In this document: in pieces, positions 10,703 to 23,188 of the stretch | Position numbering within the stretch: the first letter of the stretch is position 1 | Layout of the letters: each line of letters opens with the position of its first letter | Origin: Pueraria montana var. lobata | Taxonomy: Eukaryota > Streptophyta > Magnoliopsida > Fabales > Fabaceae | Length of the DNA stretch: 64,000 nucleotides | Reading direction: 5' to 3' | Assembly (NCBI GenBank): GCA_026413185.1 | Contig: CM048652.1 | Location: 7,904,248-7,968,247 of the forward strand | Notes under the pieces: generated by a model | Seen by the model: only the letters and a program-made list of their open reading frames with translations | Database searches by the model: none | Told to the model about the DNA's origin: nothing | Translations under genes and position numbers: made by a program

Positions 10703-13700
10703 AACAGATAGATCCGGTTCATTTTTCATGTTATGTTATGTAGCTAAAATGCACCTTTTTTTTTTTCCCTTCATCTTATTTTTTGTTTTTAATTTGATCT
10801 ACTAAGTTTAAAAAAGCTTTATTTTGATATCTTATTGTGTTTCTTTTAAAGATCAAATAGGTCATTTTGTTAGTTTTTTGCACCAATGTTGTGTGACAAA
10901 GGGTGATAAAATGATGGATGATCAATTTGATCTAATATTAATACTTTAAAAGTTTAGTCTGAATTATTAAAACTTGGATAATCAAATTAAAACCAAAAAT
11001 AAAGATGAAGCTAAAAAATATATTTTAGCCATGTTATGTCATGCATGTAATAGAAAAGGGTTGGGAGCGGTGTTTTGGTGGGATGAGAAGAAATGGTTGA
11101 TAACGGGGAAAAAAAGGTTGGGTTTTGAAGTAACATTTGGCGTTTCTACTGTTCGGAGGAATTTGGGGAATTAATGCAAGGCAGGTTGGGCCCCCCTATC
11201 TGTCATCTTTATGTAGCAAGTGTAACATGGCCTTTACAAACATAGCCTTTTGGTTATATGTTGGAATGGAAATATTCATATTTTGAGGGAAGAATTAATT
11301 AAAGTGGGGGACTAATGATTAAATTCCATGAAATGATGTTTGGCAATATGGAAGTGGTCCTTACATTATTGAATTTTCTTTTTGGAGTTGCATCTTTTCT
11401 AGGTCCTGCTAAGTACAAAATGAGCTCAATGTTTCCCAATAATGTAGTGAGACCACTACTTTGACCACATTATCTCGTTTTGCTGCATAATACTATCATT
11501 GCATAAACCGTTCTTATCTCAGCTTTCTTCAAAGGCAGCTAGCTAATGCTCCATTCGTTATTCAAAAAAGAAAAGGTGATCATTGAGGAGATTCTTGCAT
11601 GAAAGTTTCATGTTGGCTAAATTGTCATAATTACCTGGGTACACCACTAATTCATTTTTTTTATTAAAAAAAAGGAAAAGTGGCTACACATAGTTAAAAA
11701 TTTCTATAGCTTTTCTCATTCCAATTGCCGAAATCCAGAGATAGATATTGGGACGTAAAAGTGATTTCATGTCTTGATGTGGATGCTTTGGTGCCTTAAC
11801 ACAAGTTGAGTCCATCGTGTTATCGAGTGCTTTCGCACGTGTGTCTGTGTCTCCCTCGTGTGTAAGTGTTTTGTGCTTGATTGCACTGCTATTCTTGATT
11901 CTTGACCATAATAACATGGGACGACAACGAGGAATCAGTGCCGGGAAAGCTGGAAATAGTTCCATCCTGAAGTTGGGAATAGCTGTTTCTTTGCATGATC
12001 TCTAATAATGCGTTTATAATCCGAATTATTTTATAACACCGTCTTTAGCAAGAGAAAAAGACAGGTTCTAGCGATTGATCCATAATACGGGGTAAATGAG
12101 TGATCACCTTAAGGAATCTAGCTAGCTATCTTACTTGTTACAGTTTCTTTTATGGGCCTTGTTAATGAGTATTATAATTTTTTTTATTAAAGAATTAATA
12201 AATTAAAATTATGCTAAAATTATTAATAGCATTTTAAGTATCATAAATTTTTCATAAGAATAAATCATTTTTTTTAATTAGTGCTCTCAATACACTTATT
12301 AGATTTTTTGTTTGAAATAGTTTTCTGTCAATTATTATTCGGTTGCAAGATGGTGGAGCCACATTAAATAGAGGGGTTAGGTACACAAGTACTGTTTACT
12401 CATACCTTTGGACACAACAAATAGTTAATTAAAACACAAAATAATAAACATGGCATACTGCAGATTGTTAAAAAAAGCAACGCATCCTGTTCCAATTAAT
12501 ACTTATCTCGGATTGGTAATTGCATCCAGCAAATGTACGAGGAGCATCATTGATGCAATGGTAGGGCGCGCTTCATCAACGTCATTTAATAATAGTAGTA
12601 GTACTAATTTACTTTTTCCCGTCGACAAAATGCATACTTATTCGGATGCATCCAATAACAAGATTCAATCCTTATAATTAACAGTGTAGGCACGTGTTTG
12701 GTGTTACTACTGTTCAGGCCGAAAAAACAGTAATTATAATACTAAGAAGAGGAGAGACAAGCAACAAGGAGACATCTTTTTAATTTATCTTTTTTAGTTT
12801 ACAAATTTGAATGAGAAAGAAGGGGAAATGACAAAATTATTTTCTTTCATTCCATTTTTATCTATCCCTTTCGATATTGGAAGTTTTGAAAGAATGAGAA
12901 AATGATTTATAATTTTTAGATTATGATGATTAAATTGTCGCAAGATTTTATTTATTTATTTTATCTCTTTTGTCATTATTTACAGTGGTATATAATAGTA
13001 CATTATCTATATTTTAATCTTCCTCTTAGGAATTAAAGAAAATACAATTTTACTCGTACTTTTTTTTTCGATTGACAAATTTTAGTTATTAATTGTTAAT
13101 TTTTTGTTAGCGAAGATATTTGAACTTACAATCTCTCCCTCATTCTCTCCTCCCTTCACCACAAAATCAACCTTATAACTCCATTTTACTCATACTTTGT
13201 TTTAGTTGGTATTTAATATGCCCAAACCCATGTGTGTTTAGTGAGTTTTAACATGATTTTTGGATTAAATAAATTTGTTTAAAAAAATATGGTTGAATAT
13301 AGTATTTTAGTAGGAGACTCGTGTATTTTTTTTTCGTTTTTGAAAAATTTACACCATTTTTCCAATTTTTATAATAACCTCACTTTTAACATAAGAGTTT
13401 TCAAAATTCAAACATAAATCATTTTATTTTAAAATTAACTTTAAGTAAAACCAAGATCATATAGAATCAAATTTGAAAACGCTAACTAAAACTAAAACTA
13501 AAACTCAATTATGGTCCAAATTACTTTTTCTCACAAATAGAGGAAGAAGCGAAGAAGAGTACTTATTTTGTAGTATTTTCCATCAATGAACTATTTCAAC
13601 GAGGTAAAATTCTCGCCGAATACGTATTAGGTCAACGGACTTAGTCGTTCGAAAAAACGGTGCAAACGGCGAGGGATAATTAGTTTTATCTAATCTTTTC

Positions 13701-15372
13701 TGGATCTAAATTAACGTATGCGGAATAGAAAAGAAATCTTTGTTGTGACAAAGGAAAAGCGGGAATGTCTAAAAAGTGAAACACAGCAAGAAGCAGATTG
13801 CATGAAAAGCAAAAGGCTAAGCTAGAATAAGAATATTGATGGTCAAAAAGCTAGCAAATTCTCGTGTAAAAGAAAGGAAAGTAATAGTTGTACCTCACTC
13901 TCAACAGCGGGAAAAAGTAGGATCCACTTCAGTTTTTTTGTTTTTCTTTATATTCATTTTTTTTATCGGCAGAATAAAAGTGTATTAATAATAGGTACAA
14001 CTGTACAAGGAGTACCTAAACCCATATACAACAGTTTTTCTTTCTATCCATATAGATTAGTCAACAAATATGATTACAAATCTTATTATTGTGGACAGCT
14101 TAAGCAAACAAACACGAACAAAAAAAAAGTTCTTTGGAAAAGCACTTGCTCATGAGCTGGATTATAGTGCCAGTTTATAAGAATTTGAAAACTTAGTGAA
14201 GAAAATTTCAGGATTACGTACGTACATTGTTGCATTGAAGACATTGAAATGACTTGACGATAGGAAATGAAATTAAAGAACGTGAATGTGGTAGGTGTGA
14301 ATTCAAAATGAATATAATTAAAGTTGAATAATAATGCACACAGAATATAGAAAGATGAAGCTAGTTAGCATGTAGCGTGTTTCATTTGAGACAAGGTGTG
14401 AAGGCATAGGTCAACACCAACGGCCCATGAGCTTCACTTTGAGCCGAAGAAATCCCATATTCTGTTGTAATTTATCGCAATGTCAAAAAAATTTGCATGA
14501 TTGAAGGGTGGTAGTTGCTCTGTGACATCCTTTCAACAAGGGTGCACAATGGTCATTCTTGTATTTTACACAAGGCAGCAAGATATATAGGCCCTTGTTG
14601 GAAAATAAAGATAGATATTCATCGATTAACAATAAGTCAACTACACAATTGAATTCGACACTATATAAAACATTTGACTTAAAATTTTAAAGCATTAGGT
14701 ATACAAGTCTTTCTTAATTATATGTACATTATAACAATAACATTAATGCTTGAGTTTCCAAGTTTATATACAAAACCTCTCTCTCTCTCTCTCTTTTTTA
14801 TTTCACTTAATTTTTCACTTATATGTGCTTGGCTACTGTACGGAGGTGTATTGATAAACTTTAATGTTTAGCCGAAAGGTCCCCCCAGAAAAAAATAGAT
14901 ATACAGATACAAAAACAGGCTGCATGCAATGTAACAGAGATGGTCCCGGAAACATGCTGTAGCCTTATCTTAGATTACAACTTGATTGAAACTCCAAATA
15001 AGATGTCGTATTCTTCAATAATAGGACCGTACGTAACGTATGGGGACCGAATATAACGTTGTGAATGTTTTGTGCTGTTACTGAAAGGTAGAGAATAATG
15101 TGTGTCCCCTTTGGACGAGCAATGTTTCATCCAGGGAGGCCTATAATACTATTATTACAGGCTCTTTCTTCGAAATCTCATCAGTCCTTCTCAGGTGGCT
15201 AGCTCTCCGGAAATGGTAGTAGAAAATGTAGTAGCGTTTTCTCTATACAATGTGAACACCCCTTCTATTAGTCAGAAATTTCGTGCTACATGCATGTGTT
15301 TCTTTTGATAATGTTTTTGTTGTTGTACCTTGCTGTTGAGAAATATGGGATCTATGCATTTCTATGAAATTA
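10703..15372. other. ANT 3' region and intergenic DNA, no gene seen
   Basis: The ANT 3' UTR probably occupies the first 200-300 bp, but no clear poly(A) signal fixes its end. Beyond it the short open frames (for example 12450-12677) lack recognisable domains. A (CT)n tract lies near 14778-14794. I see no bounded mobile element. Confidence 0.5.
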
Positions 15373-15377
15373 AGTAA

Positions 15378-15994
15378 TGTTCCTGTCTAAGGGTAACAGG
15401 GTAATCTTCTGCTGATGACTTCGGTCCGATATCTCCAGCTAGTATCCAAATCCTTCTACGCGAACGAGGGGAGGGTACCTGCAAAAGGTACTCCGACGCT
15501 TAAGTCAGCTTTCAGGGGAGGGTACCAGCAAAATGCACTCCGACACTCAAGTCAGCTTTCAGCTCAGAGCATTTAATACGGGATAATAAATGAGGGTCAA
15601 AAGTTCCCGTACTTCGAGGATCATACTCCTTTTTATACTTACCTTGATGGGTCTTGGACTTTTATGAGCCCTGATTTTCTTGATGGCTTATTATTGTTAA
15701 TTAAGGTTGCTTAATTACCTTATAACCTTTAACTGTCCTATTAGTATCCTTTTAGTGGAGTTTTTCTTGCCTGAATGTTCTTCAAGGTATTCGGTTACTA
15801 TGATGCCGAATACCCAAATATGTGTATTCGGCTATTCAACTAACCTTTTTGCCGAATACTTGTCTGAGGGTATTCGGCTAACCTTGCCGAATACTCGTTT
15901 GATGTGGAGGGTATTCCACTAATTATGTAGTCAAATGCCCCTCCGGTATAGTGGGTATTCGGCTAATTGTATAGCCGAATACCCCTCCGGTATA
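15378..15994 (-). repeat. LTR (3' LTR in pol orientation)
   Basis: 617 bp, from TGTTCCTGTC to CCGGTATA on the + strand. It aligns along its length with 23189-23805 with scattered substitutions. In pol orientation the LTR runs TA...CA rather than TG...CA; the right end is fixed by the AGTAA target duplication beyond the other LTR. Confidence 0.92.
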
Positions 15995-16208
15995 CATGCC
16001 CCCAGCCTCGAGTGCAGAGTTGTGTTGAAGAGGCTTTGTTTGAGGTGAGTGTCTGTTCGTCATGTCTTTTCAAATTCTTGCCATTATGACAAAAAAAAAC
16101 CATTGAGTTGAAGGAAAGAAAGCGTTGCTATTTTATAAACCGTTAGATCTTGATTGATCTAACGGTTGGTGTTGTTAGCACTTTTTGGACCGTTGTGGGC
16201 TTGGGCCC

Positions 16209-16216
16209 TATAAATA
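16209..16216 (+). promoter_or_regulatory. TATA box of the antisense ORF
   Basis: A perfect TATAAATA lies 148 bp before the ATG at 16364 and is followed by a pyrimidine-rich stretch suited to transcription start at about 16240-16255. It sits inside the retrotransposon but points opposite to pol, so the antisense ORF seems to have its own promoter. Confidence 0.6.
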
Positions 16217-16363
16217 GGGTATGAGATGTCGTCTTTTCTCCTCTTATTTACACTTTACCAACTTTATTTTTGCTCTCGGCCAAATACTCCCTTCGTGCTT
16301 CATCTTTTTCGTCTTAATTAAGGTACGAGGGTTCGACTTTTCTTATTCTTTCATCCCTTTACC

Positions 16364-18489
16364 ATGGGTTCGTCTGGGCATAAGCTTTCTGTGAAAATCG
16401 AGGTGGTTGACATTCAGTCATCATCCTCATCTGCCGGGGGGTCTAGTGAGGAGTCTTCGATTTCTTCATCTTCATCCTATTCGTCTTCTTCCTCTTCGTC
16501 TTCTTTCCGAGAGGGGTGGGTGAAAATGCAGTGTCCCCTTCGGTTGATAAGGCTATTTCTAGCCTAAAATCGAAGCGTAAACCAAGGGTTTCGCAAGGGA
16601 AGAGAGAGTTCATGCCGATAACCCTAGATGGGTATACCTAGGTAAATGGGGAAGTCGAGTCCTATTGGTCTCGTTATGATGATAAACTTAGTGTGTCAAA
16701 CTTTGTAAACTATGTAACTGTATGTACTATCATTGAGGACGAGTATTGTCCGATAGCTTTACAGTGTTGTCGGCGTGAAACCGACGCTGAATTCATTTTC
16801 TTAGGAAAGGGCGAGTCTAAAAGAGATTTCTTTTACATGTATGATTGTGTCTTCCGAGAACTCCATGTAACACTTCCCTTCGACGACTTCACTATGGAGG
16901 TGCTTTGAGTTTTGAACGTCTGCATCCGAATGGGTGGGCCGCGATCCAGGCCTTCCGCGCCCTTTGCCTATTTAATTTTATGGAACCTTCTGTGAATGTG
17001 TTCTTGTATTATTTTTTGTACTCGACCTAGGAGTGGTTTGTGGGTATCTTTAATAAGAAAACCGAAAAGGCCTTTATTCCAGTCTTTTACTTCTTCTTAT
17101 AAGAATTTTAAAACCGACTTTTTTAAAGTAATAATTAGGCCGAATATAGGAGCCAACCATTTCTATGATAGTAATGGGAAGCCTTTATTTCCTTTTTACT
17201 GGGAGAAGACCCCTCGACATTATGACAAATTTTCGAAGTCTATGATGACCGAACTGGAACGCGAGGATCTCTTGTTTCTTGAGTCCCTTCCCCGTAAGCT
17301 TCCGGCTACGTAGCTTGTTGCTTTTTTTAATTCTTCGAATGTTTTAGCGGATATGTGTGATAAGGTTTCGGTTCTCCTTCTTCTAGTGTTTATTGTTTGG
17401 GGCGTATAAATGACTAACTATTTGTGAAATGCAGGTATCATGGCCGAAGCCGGTGGTGACGTTTTATCCTTCCACAATGCTCGGAAGAACCAAGCCCTTG
17501 GTTTTGGCAACTCTTCAGGCACCGCTTCTGTTCCTCCCGTTGTCCGACAACCACCCTCGAGATCGACCCCTCAAGATACTTTGCCCCCTCTGGCTGCAGA
17601 GAAGAAAAGCCGAGACAAAGAGCATAAGAAAAGGCATCGGAGCCGTGAGACTTCCGAGGAGGAGAAGGCAAAGAAACTAAAACAACAAACTTTAAACTTC
17701 TCAGCTTCTGGGTCTTTGGCTTCTATCCCTGCCATGACCGCCAAGGGGTTTTTTGCCAAGGATTTCCACCCGAAGAAGATGATTAGTTCCAGCGATGTTT
17801 CGGAGACTGGAAAGAATCTTTTGAACAAGGATAATGCTGCTTCTAATTGGTCGACTTACTGTGAATTTCAAGCAAGGGCCTCGACCATCGCTCATCATAT
17901 GTTTATGAACCCATTGAAGGAGGCCGAGAAGTTGAAGAAGAGTTTGAAAGAATCACAAGCCTCTAACGAACAAGCTCTTGAAGCTAACATTGCCCTTGCT
18001 GATGATATCGCTCGTCTGAAGGACGAAGTGAAACACCTTTCGGCCGATCTAAAGGACTTGGATACCAAAGTTGTAATGGCCGAGAAGGATGCTAAGCTTC
18101 AGGCTGACGAGATTGAGCGTTTGAAGATGTTGCTAACCTAGGCGAAGAAGGAAAGAGACGCCGAACCCGCCGCCAAGGAGGGCATTACGTCTTCGGCCAA
18201 AGACAAGATTTTCGCCGAACATGAGGCCGGATTCCAACATGTTGTTTGGCAAATGCTATATTACTTCGACGTCCCTAACCGTTCAGTCTTTGACATGGAT
18301 AAGGATGTTTACAAAGGCCGCATACTATCCCTTGATGATATTCCTGAGGATGCGATTCTTGAGAACCCTTTCCGGCCGTCGATTCCGGATGGTGACACAG
18401 AATACACTCATGGGGATGCAGAAGGTAATGAAGAAAGCAGAGAAGAAAATGTCGATGACGTTGTGAATCAGGAGGATCCGGCTGAATGA
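16364..18489 (+). pseudogene. Antisense extra ORF of the Tat element (putative gypsy-type transposon protein)
   Basis: The ORF begins with a Ser-rich N terminus (SSSSYSSSSSSSS), continues with a conserved block (LHVTLPFDDFTMEVL, then HPNGWAAIQAFRALC), and after a probable intron at about 17313-17434 has a charged KKRHRSRETSEEEKAKK region and a coiled coil near 17930-18130. This pattern matches the plant 'putative gypsy type transposon' family (Pfam PF04195 from memory), seen as an antisense ORF in Tat elements. Its function is unknown. Frameshifts occur near 16510 and 16905 and in-frame TAGs near 16640 and at 18139-18141, so this copy is broken. Confidence 0.7.
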
Positions 18490-18790
18490 TCTTGGTGTAT
18501 GTTAGGCCGTTAGAGCCTTTTTATTTTGGAAATTCATTTTGTAACTCTCTTTTGTGATTAATGAATACAGGCTTCATTCTTCGGCATCTCTCTTCTCATT
18601 CTATACTTAGAATATTATTGTTGTCTTAGCTTATATCTGATAACTTTGTGAAATCTTAAAAGATTAACATTTAACCAAGTTTTGATTATATGTATTCGGC
18701 TTAAATGCGCGTTTTAACCGACATCTTCCTTTTATCGATTATGGATATTTTTGAAGAGAACCAACACATTTGGTTGTTGTGGAGTATTTG

Positions 18791-19160
18791 CTGAAAATTC
18801 TGATTGGTGCATCTTAACCGAGTAGGAGTACTCGGAAAGGAAACCACTTGTGAAGAAATTCTGAATGGTGCATCCTTAGTTGAGTAGGAGTACTCAGGAG
18901 GGAAACCATTTGTGAAGAAATTCTGAATGGTGCATCCTTAGCCGAGTAGGAGTACTCGAGAGCGAAACCATTTGTGAAGAAATTTTGAATAGTGAATCCT
19001 TAGCCGAGTAGGACTCGGGAGCGAAACTATTTGTGAAGAAATTCCGAATGGTGCATCCTTAGCCAAGTAGGAGTACTCGGGAGGGAAACCATTTGTGCTG
19101 AAATTCTGAATGGTGCATCCTTAGCTGAGTAGGAGTACTCTGGAGGGAAACCATTTTGTG
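18791..19160. repeat. Six tandem copies of a 62-bp unit
   Basis: The unit contains GAAATTCTGAATGGTGCATC and GAGTAGGAGTACTCGG. GGTGCAT-like starts recur at about 18806, 18867, 18929, 18991, 19050 and 19112. One unit is 3 bp short. Such arrays beside the 3' end are typical of Tat-lineage elements. Confidence 0.85.
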
Positions 19161-19449
19161 AAGAAATATTAACTGTTGAGAAGTAATCATAGATATGCAA
19201 AAAGATGTGTTTCATTAATTCGGTTAGAAAGGTGTGCCTCGTTAAAACCTTCTTGGCAAAAACCCTTTCACATTCTTGTAAGGATAAAAAGCCGAGTAAG
19301 GAAAAAGAGTACATCACCGTATTACATAGTCAACTGAAATAATACTTAAGATGGGTTGAATTCCATGTTCTCGGCACCACCTTTCCTGAAAGCTCTTCTA
19401 GCTTGTATGCTCCATTGTTGAGGGTTTGCTGGATTCTGAATGGGCCATC

Positions 19450-20274
19450 TCAATTAGCTGCTAATTTCCCTTCCCAGGTATTTCTCCGTGCATCTCCCTG
19501 AACTCTTAGGACTAAGTCTCCTTCCTTGAATTCTCTTGGCCTCAACTTTGAGTTGAACCTCTTGGTCATCCTCTGCCTGCATGTTTCAGTGGTTAAGCGT
19601 GCTCGGTCACGCACTTCTTCGACTAGATCAAGCTCAACCCTCATGGAATTTTTGTTTTGGGATGCTTTGAAATTTTGTCTTCGGAAGGTAGGTTCCCCTA
19701 CTTCTACCGGAATCATAGCTTTGATTCCATATACCATTCTAAAGGGTGTTTCTTTGATTGTTGATTGCGGAGTGCATCTGTATGCCCACAAAACTTCAGG
19801 TATCTCTTTGGCCCATGCACCCTTGGCTGTACCCAACCTTTTCTTAAGTTTCGATATGATGACTTTGTTGGCAGACTCCGCTTGCCCATTTGTTTGCGGG
19901 TGTTCGACCGAGGTCACCCTATGCTTTACTCCTAGTTCCTCTAGGAAAGTATTAAGCTTTTTATCCGTAAACTATAGCCCATTGTCGGTGATGATCACGT
20001 ATGGAATGCTGAAACGTGTGATTACATTTTTCCATAGAAACTTCTGCATATTTTGGGCCGAGATGGTAGCCAGGGGTTCGGCCTCTATCCATTTCGTAAA
20101 GTAATCAACAACTACTATAAGAAATTTGCATTGCCCTTTGGCTGTGGGGAAAGGTCCCAGGATGTCGACCCCCCAGACGGCAAAAGGCCATGGTGACGAA
20201 ATAACATGTAGCTCATCGGCAGGCTGGTGTATAAGGTTACCATGTTTTTGGCACTGGACACACTTTTTGACATA
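19450..20274 (-). pseudogene. Integrase of the Gypsy element
   Basis: Reading leftward, a zinc-binding start (KKCVQCQKHG), a catalytic-core segment near WGVDILGPFPTAKG, then ITDNG, then HPQTNGQAESANK, followed by an integrase C-terminal part (EFKEGDLVLRV). The element would use it to insert cDNA into chromosomes. An in-frame TAA at about 20275 splits it from the RNase H frame and an in-frame TAG near 19974 follows DNGL. Both lie inside the integrase, so it is inactive. Confidence 0.88.
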
Positions 20275-21812
20275 TTAGGCACAATTAGACTTGAGAGTTG
20301 GCCAGTAGTATCCTGCCCTTAGCACACGAGTGGCCATCGTTCGTCCACCCAAATGCATGCCACAGATTCCCTCATGCAGCTCTCTTGTGACATACTCGGC
20401 CTGATCCCTACCGAGACATTTAAGCAAAGAGGTGGAAAACCCCCTCCTGTACAACTCTTCGGCCAGCAGAACGTACCTTGCGGCACTGATACGCAACCTC
20501 TTTGCCTTATCTCTATCCTCCGGAAAGGTTCCTTGTAGCAAATACTGTTGGATCTCGGTCATCCAGGGGTCCTTGGGTGCCGAGACCTGCATGCATTCTT
20601 CGGTGGTGACACTCGGATCGGGTAACACTTCTTGAATGGAAGTTCCAAGCTGTCCAAGTTTCTGAGTACTGGCCAGTTTAGCTAGCTGATCGGCTCTGTC
20701 GTTATGTTCTCGGGACAAGTGCTTTACTTGAACCTCTTCAAATTGTTCCTTCAGTTGCATGAAGGCATGATAATACTTCAGTAGTTGCGGGTCTTTGACT
20801 TGGAAAACACCATTAATCTGTTCGGCCGCAATTTGGGAATCGCTCCAACATTCCACCTTCCGAGCTCCCATCTCCTTGGCTAACCTGAGTCCAGCCAGTA
20901 ATGCTTCATATTCGGCCTGATTATTAGATGCTTTAAAACCGAACCGTAAAGACAGCTCTAGTCGTATTTGGTTTGGTCCTTCTAGTATGACACCCGCTCC
21001 GCTCCCACGTTGGTTGGATGAGCCATCAACGTGTACAATCCACCATTCGTCTTCAAAGCGTTCAGTGGGGTGCAGCTCATTGATGAAGTCTGCCAAACAC
21101 TGTGTCTTGATGGGACCTCTCGGCTCATACCTTATATCGAACTCTGAGAGTTCTATAGACCATGCCATCATTCGCCTGGCCAGTTCCGGCTTCTTCAACA
21201 CTTTTGCTGTGGGGCAATCAGTTTTGACAACTACTTGGTGGCCTTGAAAATATTGTCTCAGGCGCCTCGCCGCGTGCATTAGCGCCAAAGTTGCCTGTTC
21301 TATTGTCTGATACCTCGTCTCGACATCCTGTAGAACTCGGCTAATGAAATATATGGGTGCTTGACCCTCTTCATGTTCTTGGGCTAACACTGCGCTTATG
21401 GCTTCTTGGGAAACTGAGATGTATAATAGTAGTTCCTTTTGGGGGTTCGATTTCTTGAGTACCAGTGGGGCGGAGAGGGTCCTCTTCAGATCTTGAAAGG
21501 CTTCCTCACACTGTTGATTCCACGAAAAATTCTTGGATGCCTTCAACAACTTCATGATAGGCTTCGCCTTTTCGGCTATCCTAGGTAGGAATCCCGATAG
21601 AGAAGCGATCCTTCTTGTCAGTCTTTGAACTTCTTTTGGAGTTTTCGGGCTCCTCATACAAATAACAGCTTGGCATTTATCAGGATTTGCTTCAATGCCT
21701 CGACAAGTTAACATGAAGCCCAGAAACTTTCCTCCTTGAACACCGAAGACACACTTTTCGGGATTCAGACGCATGTTGCGCTTTCTGAGTTTGGCAAAGA
21801 TCTCGTCCAGGT
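20275..21812 (-). pseudogene. RT thumb, RNase H and second (archaeal-like) RNase H of the Gypsy element
   Basis: An open frame of 499 codons. Residues about 1-80 are the end of the RT domain (KFLGFMLTCRGIEANPDK). Next comes the usual Ty3/Gypsy RNase H (SAVLAQEHEEGQAPIYFISR). About 240-375 is a second RNase H with the acidic residues of an active site: VHVDGSSNQRG, NNQAEYEALLAGL, WSDSQIA and HNDRADQLA. Two RNase H domains define the Tat lineage. The frame is cut at its N-terminal side by the hAT element at 21813 and stops before the integrase. Confidence 0.92.
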
Positions 21813-22470
21813 TAGGGATGGCAACGGGTCGGGGCGGGCACGGATAGTGGTTACCCGCTACCCGACCCGCCGGAGAAAATTCGTCCCGTTACCTGCCGAA
21901 TATCCGTTTGATAAAAATCCGCGAATTTTTCTTATATCCGCGGGTATCCGTGGATACCCATGGATATTTCATATTAAAAAAAAACATTTTTTTAAAAAAA
22001 AAAGGGTGATTTTTTTAAAAGAAATACTAAGAAACAGATCCTTTATGTGCAATAAAATTTGGAAATAAAATCATATTATTTACTACAAGAAGAATCAAGA
22101 ATCAAATGTGTAATTAAGTGAATTGTTATGTGAAAATTACGTGTCTTTAATTAAAAATAATCAAAGAAATAAGAATCTTATATTGTGATTTTGAATCTCT
22201 AGACATAATTTTTACTAGTATCAAGAGCAAAAACTAGCAATTTTAAATTATATATATATATATATATATATGAGGGTAGTTTAGTAATTTTATGGGTAGC
22301 GGGTATCCACGGGCACGGATAATATGATACCCGCACCTGCCCGTTAATGAGCGGGTAAATAAAAAACCCGTACCCGTTACCCGCGGATATCCGTTTATAC
22401 TATCCATCTTCTATCCATGACGGATTTTATCTGCGGATATCCGCGGGCATGGATTTTTTTGCCATCCCTA
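21813..22470. mobile_element. hAT-type non-autonomous element inside the reverse transcriptase
   Basis: Terminal inverted repeats TAGGGATGGCAA and TTGCCATCCCTA, with the perfect 8-bp duplication GTCCAGGT (21805-21812 and 22471-22478) expected of hAT elements. It is 658 bp with GC-rich subterminal CGGGT/ACCCG repeats, an AT-rich core and a (TA)n tract near 22247-22270. It has no transposase. It splits the RT of the Gypsy element and so is younger than it. Confidence 0.95.
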
Positions 22471-22478
22471 GTCCAGGT

Positions 22479-23160
22479 CCCTCTTGTGCCAACCGACATT
22501 GGACGATTTTACCACCATATTATATACCTCCAGATTTCTTCCTAGTTGCTTTTGGAAAATTTGTCCATTAGCCTTTGATAAGTTGCTCCGGCATTTTTCA
22601 GGCCAAATGGCATAACTGTATAGCAATAGTTGGTTGATTCGGTGATGAAAGCGGTCTTGTCTTTATCTTGAGAGTACATTCGGATTTGATTGTAACCCGA
22701 GTTTGCATCCAAAAAGCTGAGGCAAGTATGCCTAACTACCCCATCGACTAGTCGATCAATGTTTGGTAGGGGGTATGCATCCTTCAGGTATGCTTTGTTC
22801 AGATCCGTGTAGTCTATACACATTCTCCATTTCCCGTTCGACTTCTTCACCATGACTACATTGGCTAACCAAGTAGTGTACTTGACTTCTCGGATGAAGT
22901 TAGCTGCCATCAACTTTGCTACTTCTTCTTCCACAACATTCCGCCTTTCATCACCCATCTTTCTTTTCTTTTGAGCTATTGGCCTTGCTTCTCGACATAT
23001 TGCCAACTTATGACAATGAAAATTCGGATCGATACCCGGCATGTCTGAGGCTTTCCAATCGAATAAGTCGGCATTTTGCCTAATCACGCTTTGGATTTGA
23101 AATCGATCATTTTCGGATAGGTTGCTGCCGAGGTATGTGACTTGGCTTTTTGTTTAACCA
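22479..23160 (-). pseudogene. Reverse transcriptase (fingers/palm) of the Gypsy element
   Basis: Motifs in order: RMCIDYTDLNKA, PLPNIDRLVDG, LSFLDANSGYNQI and VMPFGLKNAGATYQRLMDK. Right after the last, a frameshift near 22545 closes the frame. In the shifted frame the sequence continues as QLGRNLEVY then NMVVKSS where the family has a YVDD catalytic box, so the metal-binding aspartates appear deleted. The 5' side runs almost directly into the LTR at 23189, with no room for gag or protease. The hAT insertion then separates it from the thumb. Confidence 0.9.
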
Positions 23161-23188
23161 ATCTGAAATGCATAGGTTTCTGCCAAAA

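Noticed and set aside
11684..12005. Overlapping 93- and 62-codon frames on opposite strands
   Set aside because: They mirror each other, lack any known motif and probably occur by chance.
12450..12677. 75-codon open frame on the + strand
   Set aside because: No recognisable domain, no splice context and surrounding sequence is ordinary intergenic DNA.
17438..17898. Minus-strand frames opposite the antisense ORF
   Set aside because: Shadows of the + strand coiled-coil protein; no known domain.
19526..20104. 192-codon + strand frame over the integrase
   Set aside because: It is the complement of the integrase; the minus strand has the real motifs.
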